This document shows positions 26,368 through 35,296 of a stretch of 64,000 nt of DNA, one piece after another (position 1 is the stretch's first letter; each line of letters starts with the position of its first letter). A model generated the notes under the pieces. It had not been told where the DNA came from. It did no database searches and was given only the letters and a program-made list of their open reading frames with translations. The position numbers and the translations under genes were made by a program. Location of the stretch: the NCBI RefSeq assembly GCF_016863435.1, contig NZ_BOOW01000029.1:1-64000 (forward strand), written 5' to 3'. The DNA comes from Sinosporangium siamense. GTDB lineage: Bacteria > Actinomycetota > Actinomycetes > Streptosporangiales > Streptosporangiaceae.

Positions 26368-26928
26368 GTGGAAATATCCCCCTTTCTCGACCGCAAGCTC
26401 ACCCGCCGTTTCGACACCTTCGACAGCGACGGCGATGGATTCATCGCACGTGAGGACTTCGAGCTATCGGTCGCCCGCCTCGGCAGGGAGTTCGGCCTCG
26501 AACCCGAGACGCCGCCACTGCGCCGCCTGACCGAACTCTCCCTCGGCCTCTGGGCCCACCTCTCCACCGTGGCCGACGCCGACGCCGACGGGCGCATCAC
26601 CGTACGGGAATACAAGAAGGCGTTCGCCGACGGGCTGCTGGAGACCCCGGACTCCTTCGACGACGGCTACCTGCCGTTCCTTGAGGCCATCATGGCCATC
26701 GCGGACGAGGACGGCGACGGCAGGCTCAGCGAGGACGAGCAGGTGCGGTGGACCGGCGCCCTCATGGGCATGCCCGAAACGGACGCCAAGGAGGTGTTCC
26801 GCCGCCTGGACCACGACGGGAACGGCCACATCACCACCGACGACCTTCTCGAAGCCATCCGCGAGTTCTACTTCGACGACCATCCCGGCTCGACGGGAAG
26901 CTGGCTGCTCGGCCCCCTGGACCCCTGA
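26368..26928 (+). CDS. Four-EF-hand calcium-binding protein (calerythrin-like)
   Basis: A 186-residue protein with four EF-hand loops: [13 protein letters not shown] (about residue 17), [13 protein letters not shown] (about 70), [12 protein letters not shown] (about 113) and [12 protein letters not shown] (about 147). All four loops keep acidic residues at positions 1, 3, 5 and 12 or nearly so, so calcium binding is likely. The arrangement matches actinomycete calerythrin-type proteins. GTG start 26368 follows GGAGGA. Cytosolic calcium buffer or sensor; no partner is evident nearby. Confidence 0.92.
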   Translation: MEISPFLDRKLTRRFDTFDSDGDGFIAREDFELSVARLGREFGLEPETPPLRRLTELSLGLWAHLSTVADADADGRITVREYKKAFADGLLETPDSFDDGYLPFLEAIMAIADEDGDGRLSEDEQVRWTGALMGMPETDAKEVFRRLDHDGNGHITTDDLLEAIREFYFDDHPGSTGSWLLGPLDP

Positions 26929-26978
26929 CACACGGCGGGGACGACGAGGCCGCCGGGGTGTCGTTACGCTTGGGCGGC

Positions 26979-27203
26979 ATGAGACACCTGCTCGTGTTCG
27001 CCGGTCGGGAGGAGGCCGAGGAGGTCGCCGAGACGCTCGGCGAATGGCTGGGCGAGGAGCCGCGCGTCGTGCGGGAGACGCTCGCCGGGGAGGACGACGC
27101 CGAGGACGCCCAGTGGGTGGTCGTCGTCGAGGAGGCCGATTCAGCGCTGACGGGCAGGATCGACGCTCTGCTGGAGGAATACGAGGGGTGGCGCGAGGAT
27201 TGA
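26979..27203 (+). CDS. Small acidic hypothetical protein
   Basis: A 74-residue acidic protein: it starts MRHLLVFAGREEAEEVAETL and contains QWVVVVEEAD and ALLEEYEGW. The alternation of short beta strand and acidic helix suggests a compact alpha/beta fold. Third-position GC is high, supporting a real gene. It lies 50 nt after the EF-hand gene on the same strand and converges with the ABC operon. Function unknown. Confidence 0.65.
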   Translation: MRHLLVFAGREEAEEVAETLGEWLGEEPRVVRETLAGEDDAEDAQWVVVVEEADSALTGRIDALLEEYEGWRED

Positions 27204-27208
27204 CCGCC

Positions 27209-27856
27209 TCACTCGTCCTCGCGCGACAACCGGCGTGATCGGGCACTGGCCCCGCAGGTGAGGGCATGCACGGCGACGGCCAGTGCCACGGCGACGGGCG
27301 CCGCCAGCCACCAGCCCGGCAGGAGCGGCACCTGGAGCCCCCGGCCCGTCGCATAGGCGATGGGCAGCAGGTGCGCCGCCCCGGGCTGAAGGTTCACCAG
27401 CACCGCGCCGCCGAAGAGCACCGCCGCCGACAGCAGCCCCCCGAACACGGGCCCGGCGAGGGCCGCCCCGGCGAACGTCACCGCCGACAACAACGCCACA
27501 GCCGGCAGCAGCAGCCACGCCCGTGCGTCCCCCGGGACCCGCACGACGCCCGCGCAGACGGGCAGCAGCGGCAGGAGCATCCCGGCCAGCGCCGTGCCCG
27601 CCGCCAGCCGGCGCACGTGAGCGCCGCCCAGTTTCTCCCACTCCCAGAACCGCGGCCGGAGCAGCCACGCCACGGCCACAGAGGTCGCGACCGCGACCAC
27701 CTCGATCACGGGGACACGCGGGGCCCGGACGGCGGGCCCAAAGACGTCGACGACGATCGCGTACCGCGCAGCGAGGAAGGCCACCACGGAGGCGGCGACG
27801 CTCACCAGCAGCGCCGGCACGATCATGCGGGTGCGCAGCAGCAGGCTCAGCGCCAC
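27209..27856 (-). CDS. Integral membrane protein, last gene of an ABC operon
   Basis: A 215-residue protein with about six hydrophobic helices (for example MIVPALLVSVAASVVAFLAA, VIEVVAVATSVAVAWLL, ALLSAVTFAGAALAGPVF). No recognised domain. It overlaps the upstream permease gene by 10 nt, so it is part of the same transporter operon and may be a second permease subunit. Substrate unknown. Confidence 0.75.
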   Translation of the reverse strand: MALSLLLRTRMIVPALLVSVAASVVAFLAARYAIVVDVFGPAVRAPRVPVIEVVAVATSVAVAWLLRPRFWEWEKLGGAHVRRLAAGTALAGMLLPLLPVCAGVVRVPGDARAWLLLPAVALLSAVTFAGAALAGPVFGGLLSAAVLFGGAVLVNLQPGAAHLLPIAYATGRGLQVPLLPGWWLAAPVAVALAVAVHALTCGASARSRRLSREDE

Positions 27857-29094
27857 GGCAGCTCCTCAGGGTCCACAGTGCAGGCGGCGATCTCCGCACG
27901 CCGCTCTGTGACCCACCGCCGGACCTGCTCGGGCCGCGCCCGCTCGAAGAGCCCTCCGCTCGGTACGGCCAAGCCCGCCGACCGGCTCCGCAACCAGTGG
28001 CCGAACTCGGATATGACGTAGGCGCGGCGTTCGTCCACCGTGGCGCCGTCGCCGATCGAGAACGAAGCGAAGGCGCAGCGGGACAGCCGGGACAGCATGG
28101 TGTTGGCGACTTCCCCCGGCACCTCCTCGGCCGGATCCCAGCCCGGTGCGACGGTCAGCCTCACAGTGCCGGCCTGGGCGGGCGGCAAGGCCAAGGCCAT
28201 GTCACGCACCTGCCGTACACCTGTGACGTGTGGGCCGAGAGCGGCGAAGATCGGGGCGGCGGCGTCACGGATCGGCGCCAGCTCGGCGCGGTGCCCCTCG
28301 TGGACGCAATAGGTGACGCCGCCGTGCGACTCGCACACCTGGCGGCCCGGCAGAGCGGTGACCGCCTCCAGTGGGCGCAGCAGCGGGAACACCACCATCG
28401 CGACCGGGATCACCAGCAGCCCGTGGACCGGGGCCGGCCGCCGTCGCCCCCTCAACATGCGTGCGGCCAGCCACCCGAACACCAGGCAGAACACCACCGC
28501 GGCCGACAGCCGGTAGAGCGACAACCCGGCCGGCTGCTCGCGGCCTAACCTGGGAACCTGCGGCATGGTGGGGACGACGGCGTTCCACGCGTCGTCGAGG
28601 TGCGGCAGGCCGGCCACGAGGAACACCGTCGTCACCGTCAGCGGCACGGCGAGGAGGTTCTGCGTGAGCACCCCGATCAGATAGCCCAGCGCCACAAACG
28701 CCGACAGCCCGACCACTGCCCCGGCGGCTAGCAGAAGGTCGGGGCTGCCGAATGCGTTCCGCTGTGCCGTACTCCACACCAAGGGCGCCAGTCCCAGCAG
28801 ATAGGCGGGGACGAACCACCCCAGCAGCTGCCCGAGGTGCCTGAGCACCACGGGACTGCCGGCGCGCACGGACCACGGCTGGGCGAAGACGCGGGTGCGG
28901 GGTGTCAGCCGCGCCGCCAGGTGGCTCGCCGCGGCCGCCGTCAGGATGCCCGGGAGTACGAGCTGCCTGGCGAACTGCCCCGAGGTGTGCCCCCAGTGCA
29001 GTGCCCGCCAGTCCACCTGCTCGGCGACCCCGCCCCAGGCGAGCGCCGCGACCCCCGCGGCAACCACGGGGAGGAACCAGGCGTTCAGCCTCAC
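27847..29094 (-). CDS. ABC transporter membrane subunit with C-terminal soluble domain
   Basis: A 415-residue protein. The N-terminal 260 residues hold about six membrane helices (LLGWFVPAYLLGLAPLVW, LLLAAGAVVGLSAFVALGYL, LLVIPVAMVVFPLL and others), and the rest is a soluble domain beginning VCESHGGVTYCVHEGHRAEL, with two Cys that could form a disulfide. Overlaps of 4 nt with the ATPase gene and 10 nt with the next membrane protein place it in a three-gene operon. Probably an exporter permease of ABC-2-like type; the extracytoplasmic tail is unusual. Confidence 0.75.
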   Translation of the reverse strand: MRLNAWFLPVVAAGVAALAWGGVAEQVDWRALHWGHTSGQFARQLVLPGILTAAAASHLAARLTPRTRVFAQPWSVRAGSPVVLRHLGQLLGWFVPAYLLGLAPLVWSTAQRNAFGSPDLLLAAGAVVGLSAFVALGYLIGVLTQNLLAVPLTVTTVFLVAGLPHLDDAWNAVVPTMPQVPRLGREQPAGLSLYRLSAAVVFCLVFGWLAARMLRGRRRPAPVHGLLVIPVAMVVFPLLRPLEAVTALPGRQVCESHGGVTYCVHEGHRAELAPIRDAAAPIFAALGPHVTGVRQVRDMALALPPAQAGTVRLTVAPGWDPAEEVPGEVANTMLSRLSRCAFASFSIGDGATVDERRAYVISEFGHWLRSRSAGLAVPSGGLFERARPEQVRRWVTERRAEIAACTVDPEELPWR

Positions 29095-29876
29095 GACGTT
29101 GCCCCGACCCGGGCGATCAGCCTGTCGTAGGCGTGCTCGAAGGCCGAGCCGTACCTCCTGCCGGGGTCCGAGTCCTCGGCGAGCGCCTCAAGCTCGGCGA
29201 ACGTCCCCTGGAACGCGATGCGGCCCGCCGCCAGCACGCCGACCCGCTCACACAGGTGGGCGACGTCCTCGACGAGGTGGGTGGAGAGCAGCACGGTACG
29301 GCTCGCGCCCAGTCGCGCGATCACCTCCCGGGCGCGCAGCCGCTGTCCGGGGTCGAGCCCGACGGTCGGCTCGTCGAGGACGAGGATCCTCGGGTCGTGG
29401 GCGAGTGCGGCGGCGATGCCGACGCGCTGGCGTTCCCCGCCCGACAGAGTGCGCACCTTCCTGGCCGCGAGCGCAGCCGCGTCCACAAGGGCGAGTGCGC
29501 CGGCCGCCGCGCCGCCGCAGGCGCGGCGGGGGACTCCGTTGACCCAGGCGGCGTAGGAGACGGTGTCGGCGACGGTGAGTTCACCGGCGAGGGAGAACCG
29601 CTGCGGCACGAATCCGAGAAGGCGGCGGGCCTCCCGGCGTCCGGCGGGGCGGGAGACGTCGTGCTCGCCGATCAGCACGCGGCCGTGCTGCGGGGCCGCC
29701 AGGGTGACCAGCAGCGACAGCAATGTGGTCTTGCCCGCGCCGTTGGGGCCCATCAGGCCGGTCACGCCCGGTTCGACGGTCCAGGAGGCTCCCCGCAGCA
29801 CCGGTTTGCCCCGGGGGCGGAAAAGCCCGCGGTAGGAGAAATCCACGTTTTCGACAACGATGCGCACGTATCCCAT
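29091..29876 (-). CDS. ABC transporter ATP-binding protein
   Basis: A 261-residue ATPase. Walker A is GPNGAGKTTL (about 43), the Q-loop is LGFVPQRFSL, the signature is LSGGERQRVGI, Walker B is ILVLDEPTVGLDP and the H-loop is LLSTHLVEDV. It pairs with the two membrane proteins downstream. ATG 29876 is used; a GTG at 29867 is an alternative. First gene of the operon, with its promoter shared with the divergent S9 peptidase gene. Confidence 0.95.
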   Translation of the reverse strand: MGYVRIVVENVDFSYRGLFRPRGKPVLRGASWTVEPGVTGLMGPNGAGKTTLLSLLVTLAAPQHGRVLIGEHDVSRPAGRREARRLLGFVPQRFSLAGELTVADTVSYAAWVNGVPRRACGGAAAGALALVDAAALAARKVRTLSGGERQRVGIAAALAHDPRILVLDEPTVGLDPGQRLRAREVIARLGASRTVLLSTHLVEDVAHLCERVGVLAAGRIAFQGTFAELEALAEDSDPGRRYGSAFEHAYDRLIARVGATS

Positions 29877-29980
29877 CCGGTTCGGATAGCGAGTGTGACC
29901 GTTCCCAGTGCACCGACGGTGAGATCGGCTTCTGCACTATCGCATAGGGGGCGCCACATCCCCGACGGGAACGAGCATTT

Positions 29981-30010
29981 GACTATATCGACGTCTATAT
30001 GCGTATAGTC
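29981..30010. promoter_or_regulatory. Palindromic element upstream of the S9 peptidase gene
   Basis: GACTATA (29981-29987) and TATAGTC (30004-30010) form perfect 7-bp arms 16 nt apart, with an internal TCTATATGCG that adds partial repeats. It is a conspicuously AT-rich island between divergent genes and could be an operator that covers a promoter. The regulator is unknown; a TetR gene lies at the far end of the peptidase gene. Confidence 0.5.
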
Positions 30011-30088
30011 CCTGTGTAGGCCGTGCTCCGATCAGGGGTGCGGCCAGGCTGCTTTCTACCGCAGATTCGCGATTTTAGGAGCAGCCTC

Positions 30089-32203
30089 ATGTCGGTTTTC
30101 TCGCTTCCCGGGCAACTGGCCCGGACCAAGCGTTTCACCCTTGGAGTGCCGCGCCGTCTCACCGTCTTCCCCGACGGGCGGACCGTTTTCTTCCTGCGTT
30201 CCACGGCGGGGGACGACCCCATATCCCGCCTGTGGTCGTTCGACTGCGCCACCGGCGCGGAGACCCTTCTCGTTGACCCCGCCGAGCTAAACCCCGCCGA
30301 GCTGGACCGTGCCGACGTGGACCGTGCCGAGGCCGGTGGCCGGCCGCCGGCGGAGGAGGCGGCCAGGCGGAGGCGGGCCGGGGAGATGTCGTCCGGGATC
30401 GTCGACTTCGCCGCCGACGCCGCCTGCGAGACGCTGGCCTTCGCCCTGGAGGGGCGGCTGTGGACGGTCCGCCCGGCCACGGGTGAGGTGCGCCCGCTGG
30501 ACACCCCCGGTCCAGTGGTGGCCCCCCGCCCCGATCCGGCCGGCCGGCGCGTCGCCTATGTGTGCCGGGGCGCGCTGCGCGTCCAGGACCTCGGGGGCGC
30601 CGACCGCGCGGTGGCCGAGCCGGACGGCGACGAGGTGGTCTTCGGGCTGCCCGAGCATGTGGCGGCGGAGGAGATGGGGCGGGACCGCGGCTACTGGTGG
30701 GCGCCGGACGGGCGGGCGCTGCTGGTGGCACGGGTGGACAACTCACCCGTGCAGCGGTGGTACATCTCCGATCCGGCCGATCCCGCCGCACCGCCGGCCG
30801 CCTTCCGCTATCCCGTCGTCGGCACGGCCAACGCCGACGTGTCCCTCTGGATCGCCGGCCTGGACGGCCCGCCGATCCCCGTCGCGTGGGACTCCGGGCG
30901 GTTCGAGTATCTGACCGCCGCGGGCTGGGACGCCTCCGGCCCGTATGCCGCCGTGCAGAGCCGCGACCAGCGCCGCTTCCAGGTCCTCGGCGTCGACGCC
31001 GCCACGGGCGCGGCCGAGGTGCTGCACGAGCAGTACGACGACGACTGGGTGCGGCTCGTGCCCGGCCTGCCCGCCCGCACCGCGGCCGGCACACTGCTCA
31101 CCTCCGCCGACCTGGACGACACGCGGCGGCTCCTCGTCGCCGGGCGCCCGGTCACCCCGCCCGGGCTCCAGTTGGAGGAGGTGGTCGCGGTCGACGGTGA
31201 GAGAGTGCTGTTCACCGCCTCCGGCGAACCCACCGAGATCCACCTGTGGGAATACGGACAGGACAGGGGTGTGCGGCGCCTCAGCACCGAGCCCGGTGTT
31301 CACGGCGGCACGGCTGCCGGAGGCACGACGGTCACGGTCTCCGCCACGCTGACCGGCCCCGGGGTGGTGACGGTCCGCGCCGCCGACGGGCGGAGCGCAC
31401 GCATCGCCTCCCGCGCCGAGCGGCCCGTGCTGGAGCCGGACATGCGGCTGCTCACGCTGGGACCGCGCGAGTTGCGGGCCGCGCTGTTCCTGCCGTCGTG
31501 GCACCGGCCGGGCGACGGCCCGCTGCCCGTGCTCATGGACCCCTACGGCGGGCCCGCGCTGCGCAAGGTGCTGGCGGCGCGGACCTGGTGGACGTATGCG
31601 TCGCAGTGGTTCGCCGAGGAGGGCTTCGCCGTACTCGCCGTGGACGGGCGGGGCACTCCCGGGCGGGGACCGGCGTGGGAGATGGAGTTGCGGCACGACC
31701 TGGCGGGGCCGGTGCTGGAGGACCAGGTGGACGGGCTCGCCGCGGCGGCTGAGCGGTTTCCCGCGCTTGACGTCTCCCGGGTGGGCATCCGGGGTTGGTC
31801 GTTCGGCGGGTTCCTGGCGTTGACGGCGGTGTTGCGGCGGCCGGACGTGTTCCACGCCGCCGTCGCGGGGGCGCCTGTGACCGATCAGCGGATGTACGAC
31901 ACCCATTTCCGGGAGCGGCATCTCGGGCATCCGGCCGAGCATCCCGAGGCGTACGACAGGTGTTCGCCGATCCGGGAGGCGGCGGCGCTGACCCGGCCGC
32001 TGCTGCTCGTGCACGGTCTCGCCGACGACAACGTGGTCGCCGCGCACACGCTGCGCATGTCGGCGGCGCTGCTGGCGGCGGGCAGGCCGCACGAGGTGCT
32101 GCCGCTGCCGGGCGCGAACCACCTGGTCGTGCAGGAGAGCCTGCTCCTGCACGAGCTGCACTTCCTCCGCCGGGCCCTCGGCCTTCAGGGGCCGAAGGCG
32201 TAG
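30089..32203 (+). CDS. S9-family prolyl oligopeptidase / dipeptidyl peptidase IV-like peptidase
   Basis: A 704-residue cytosolic serine peptidase. Residues to about 440 form a DPPIV N-terminal beta-propeller (DRGYWWAPDGRALLVARVD and SGRFEYLTAAGWD), and the C-terminal 250 residues form the alpha/beta hydrolase domain: GWSFGGFLALTAV (Ser nucleophile), GLADDNV (Asp), GANHLV (His). The Glu pair that binds the substrate amino terminus in DPPIV is present as AAEEMGRDRGYWW. It probably releases dipeptides from peptides. TAGGAG lies 8 nt before ATG 30089. Its end overlaps the convergent TetR gene by 19 nt. Confidence 0.92.
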   Translation: MSVFSLPGQLARTKRFTLGVPRRLTVFPDGRTVFFLRSTAGDDPISRLWSFDCATGAETLLVDPAELNPAELDRADVDRAEAGGRPPAEEAARRRRAGEMSSGIVDFAADAACETLAFALEGRLWTVRPATGEVRPLDTPGPVVAPRPDPAGRRVAYVCRGALRVQDLGGADRAVAEPDGDEVVFGLPEHVAAEEMGRDRGYWWAPDGRALLVARVDNSPVQRWYISDPADPAAPPAAFRYPVVGTANADVSLWIAGLDGPPIPVAWDSGRFEYLTAAGWDASGPYAAVQSRDQRRFQVLGVDAATGAAEVLHEQYDDDWVRLVPGLPARTAAGTLLTSADLDDTRRLLVAGRPVTPPGLQLEEVVAVDGERVLFTASGEPTEIHLWEYGQDRGVRRLSTEPGVHGGTAAGGTTVTVSATLTGPGVVTVRAADGRSARIASRAERPVLEPDMRLLTLGPRELRAALFLPSWHRPGDGPLPVLMDPYGGPALRKVLAARTWWTYASQWFAEEGFAVLAVDGRGTPGRGPAWEMELRHDLAGPVLEDQVDGLAAAAERFPALDVSRVGIRGWSFGGFLALTAVLRRPDVFHAAVAGAPVTDQRMYDTHFRERHLGHPAEHPEAYDRCSPIREAAALTRPLLLVHGLADDNVVAAHTLRMSAALLAAGRPHEVLPLPGANHLVVQESLLLHELHFLRRALGLQGPKA

Positions 32204-32769
32204 TCCAGGTAGGCGTCGAGGGCGGCGAGGGCGTGCCCGCCGGGGTAGTGGCGGCGGAGCACCTGCACGCCCAGTCCCTCGACGAGGCCGATGAGGGTCG
32301 TGGCGGCCAGGTCTGGGTCGCACGGCGGCTTGGTGCCGGCGTGCTCGTGCGCGTCGCGGATGCGCCGGGCGATGTGGGCGCGGGTGGCCTCGTTCTTGGG
32401 CCGCCCGCGCTCGACGGCGGGCTGCACCGCGGCATATGCCTGGTAGGCCAGCGCCACGTGCGCCTCCATGACCCGGGTCCGGTCGAGTGGCAGCATCTGG
32501 ACGAGGAAGGCGCGCACGGCGGCCTTGGGCGTGTCGCCGTGCCCGCCTGCCGCGACCCGCTCCTTCACACGGTCGGCGACGACGTCTATGGCGAATCTCA
32601 TCATCTCGTCCTTGGTGCGGAAGTAGTGCTGCACCATGCCGGTTGAGACTCCGGCCTCGGCGGCGACATGGCGGATGCTGACGGCTTCGAGCCCCTGGGT
32701 GGCGGCGACGCGCATGAGGGCGTCGGCGATCAGGGTGCGGCGCGCGTGGTGGTCGACCTTCTTGGGCAC
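32185..32769 (-). CDS. TetR-family transcriptional regulator
   Basis: A 194-residue regulator: HTH in LIADALMRVAATQGLEAVSI and RHVAAEAGVSTGMVQHYFRT, with the TetR_C ligand domain after. It is divergent from the PEP-swivel phosphotransferase gene, with two exact 16-bp operator-like repeats between. It converges with the S9 peptidase gene with a 19-nt overlap. It probably represses itself and the phosphotransferase; ligand unknown. Confidence 0.93.
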   Translation of the reverse strand: MPKKVDHHARRTLIADALMRVAATQGLEAVSIRHVAAEAGVSTGMVQHYFRTKDEMMRFAIDVVADRVKERVAAGGHGDTPKAAVRAFLVQMLPLDRTRVMEAHVALAYQAYAAVQPAVERGRPKNEATRAHIARRIRDAHEHAGTKPPCDPDLAATTLIGLVEGLGVQVLRRHYPGGHALAALDAYLDYAFGP

Positions 32770-32782
32770 GGCTCCAGTTTAC

Positions 32783-32824
32783 ATTGCAGTCGTATTGCGA
32801 TCTGATAGATTGCAGTCGTATTGC
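32783..32824. promoter_or_regulatory. Two direct copies of ATTGCAGTCGTATTGC: TetR operator candidates
   Basis: The same 16-bp sequence occurs at 32783-32798 and 32809-32824, 26 bp apart start to start, in the 72-bp gap between the TetR gene and the phosphotransferase gene. The second copy ends 4 nt before the ribosome site AAGGGAGG. An exact repeat this close to both starts is a strong operator signal. Confidence 0.7.
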
Positions 32825-32841
32825 AAAAGGGAGGCATCGAC

Positions 32842-35202
32842 GTGCTCGTCATCGACCTGGACCGGATCGACGGCACCATGGCGGAGCTGGCCGGCGGCAA
32901 GGCCGTCGGCCTGGCCAAGATGATCAAAGCGGGGGAGCGGGTTCCCGCCGGTTTCTGCCTGACGACCGAGGCGCACAAGGCCGGGACCGTGCCCCTGCGC
33001 GAGCTCGCCGCGGCCTACGAGCGGCTCGGCGGGGGCCCGGTGGCCGTGCGTTCCAGCGCCACCGCCGAGGACCTGCCCGAGGCCAGCTTCGCCGGGCAGC
33101 AGGACACCGTCCTCGGTGTCGTGGGCGTGGACGAGCTGGCTTCCGCCGTACAACGCTGCTGGGACTCCCTGCACAGCGAGCGGGCCGTCGCTTACCGCCG
33201 CGCCGCCGGCATCGGCGAGGCCCACATGGCGGTCGTCGTGCAGCGCATGGTCGAGCCCGCGCTGGCGGGCGTGCTGTTCACCGCCGACCCTGTCACCGGC
33301 AGCCGCACCGACATGGTCGTCAACGCCGTCGCCGGGCTCGGCGACGCGCTCGTCGACGGCAGGGTCGCCGCCGACCAGGCTGTGCCCGACCAGGTGCGGG
33401 AGGAGCTGCTCGCGTGCGGCGGGCGGCTGCAGGACCACTTCGGCTGCCCGCAGGACATCGAATGGGCGCTCGACCACGACGGGGTGCTGTGGCTGCTCCA
33501 GTCGCGCCCCATCACCACGCTCTTCCCCGCGCCGCCGCCCACCGATCGGCCAGGGCTCCGCGTCTATCTGGAGCTGGGCGGGCAGTTCCAGGGTGTGCTG
33601 CGGCCGTTCACCCCGATGGGGATCTCCGCGATCAAGGTCATGGCGGCGCGCATGTCCCCGCGCACCGCCGGCGACATCGTCGACATCGCCGGACGGCTCT
33701 ACATCGACCTGACCGACCTCGTGCGCGACGCGAACTCCCGCAAATGGCTGCCGTCGATCGTCGCCACCGACCTCGGCCCGAGAGTCGCGGCGGTGCTCGA
33801 CCAGGTGCTCGCCGACCCGCGCTTCGCCCCGCTGCCCGGCCACAAGGGAGGCCCGGCCGGTCTGCTCAAATGGGCGGTCCGCGGCCTGATCGGCGTCACC
33901 CGCGCGCTGGCCCGGCCGGACGCGGCGCGGGCGCGGGCCTTCCGCGGGGTCGAGAGGTTCAAGCGGGCGAGTACGGCACCCGCCTGCGTGACCACCTCAG
34001 CCGACCGCCTGACCTATATCGAAGGGCTCAAGCTGCCCGCCGCCCACATCGAGGACCTCTTCTGGCCGCTGATGGCGGGCGTGTTGTCCGCCGCCGCCCC
34101 GGCGCCCCTGCTCAAAGGCGTCGCCACCGAGGCCGAGGTGAACACGGTGCTCGGCGGCATGCCGCACAACGTGACCGTCGAGATGGACCTGGCCATCTGG
34201 GGCATGGCCGCCCGCGCCGGGACGCACCGCGAGCTTCTGCGCGACACCCCGCCGGCCCGGCTCGCCGCCATGCACCACGAGGGCACGCTGCCCGACGTGG
34301 GGCTCTCCGCCTTCCTCGCGAGATATGGCCACCGGGCGGCGGCCGAGATCGACATCGGGCTGCCGCGCTGGGAGGAGGACCCGGCGCCGGTGTTCGCCGC
34401 CATCGCCAACTATCTGCGGGTCGTCGACCCCGATCAGGCGCCGGACCGGCGCTTCGCCCGCGCGGCGGCCCAGGCGGAGGCCACACGCGCCCGGATCGTA
34501 CGGCGGGCCCGGCGCAGGCGCCCGATCCGCGGCACGCTGGCCGGGTTCTTCCTCGGCCGGGCCCGATCGCTGGCCGGGCTGCGGGAGGCGGGGAAGTTCG
34601 CCGGGCTCTACCCGATGCGTGAGACCCGGCGTCACCTGCTGCTCGTGGGGGAGGACCTGGCCGGGCGCGGGCTGCTCGACCGGGCCGAGGACATCATGTT
34701 CCTCGACCTCGGCGAGGCGGGCGGTGCCGTACACGACGGGGCCGACCACCGCGAGCTGATCGCGGCACGCAAGGCGGCCTACCAGCGGGAGCTGCGCCGG
34801 GGCCACGTGCCGATCGCGATGTTGTCGGATGGCACCGACGTGGAGGCGCTGCGGCCACCCGCCGCCCCTGCCGAGGGCACCCTGGTCGGGATGGCCGCCG
34901 CCCCCGGCCGCGCCACGGGCCCGGCACGCGTCGTGCACGACCCGGCGGACGCCCGGGTGGAGCCCGGCGAGATCCTCGTGGCGCCCACCACCGACCCCGG
35001 GTGGACGCCTCTGTTCCTGACGGCGGCCGGACTGGTGACCGAGATCGGGGCGCCGCTGGCGCACGGTCCCACGGTGGCCCGTGAATACGGCATTCCCGCT
35101 GTCATCTCCGTCCGTGACGCCACTCGGGAGATCAGGACGGGGCAGATCATCACCGTCGACGGCGCCGCCGGAACCGTGCTGATCGCCGAGAACGCTCCGT
35201 GA
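32842..35202 (+). CDS. PEP/pyruvate-binding phosphotransferase with swivel domain, rifampicin-phosphotransferase-like
   Basis: A 786-residue three-domain protein. An ATP-grasp PPDK-type domain is N-terminal (GGKAVGLAKM at 16, VRSSATAEDLPEASFAGQQ, IEWALDHDGVLWLLQSRPIT), a middle domain of 430 residues follows, and the C-terminal swivel domain holds the phosphohistidine in IGAPLAHGPTVAREYGIPAV. This matches the length and domain order of Rph enzymes, which transfer a phosphate from ATP to rifamycins; PEP synthase is shorter in the middle domain. Substrate is not provable from sequence. GTG 32842 follows GGGAGG; an upstream TTG lies inside the operator. Likely induced by release of the divergent TetR. 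Confidence 0.85.
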   Translation: MLVIDLDRIDGTMAELAGGKAVGLAKMIKAGERVPAGFCLTTEAHKAGTVPLRELAAAYERLGGGPVAVRSSATAEDLPEASFAGQQDTVLGVVGVDELASAVQRCWDSLHSERAVAYRRAAGIGEAHMAVVVQRMVEPALAGVLFTADPVTGSRTDMVVNAVAGLGDALVDGRVAADQAVPDQVREELLACGGRLQDHFGCPQDIEWALDHDGVLWLLQSRPITTLFPAPPPTDRPGLRVYLELGGQFQGVLRPFTPMGISAIKVMAARMSPRTAGDIVDIAGRLYIDLTDLVRDANSRKWLPSIVATDLGPRVAAVLDQVLADPRFAPLPGHKGGPAGLLKWAVRGLIGVTRALARPDAARARAFRGVERFKRASTAPACVTTSADRLTYIEGLKLPAAHIEDLFWPLMAGVLSAAAPAPLLKGVATEAEVNTVLGGMPHNVTVEMDLAIWGMAARAGTHRELLRDTPPARLAAMHHEGTLPDVGLSAFLARYGHRAAAEIDIGLPRWEEDPAPVFAAIANYLRVVDPDQAPDRRFARAAAQAEATRARIVRRARRRRPIRGTLAGFFLGRARSLAGLREAGKFAGLYPMRETRRHLLLVGEDLAGRGLLDRAEDIMFLDLGEAGGAVHDGADHRELIAARKAAYQRELRRGHVPIAMLSDGTDVEALRPPAAPAEGTLVGMAAAPGRATGPARVVHDPADARVEPGEILVAPTTDPGWTPLFLTAAGLVTEIGAPLAHGPTVAREYGIPAVISVRDATREIRTGQIITVDGAAGTVLIAENAP

Positions 35203-35296
35203 TCCTCGTCAACGACCAAAGGGCCTCAACCAGCGGGACTCACCGTCAGAGGTACGGCACAGCAGAACTGTCGGCCGCCCTTCCTAAGATCACGCC

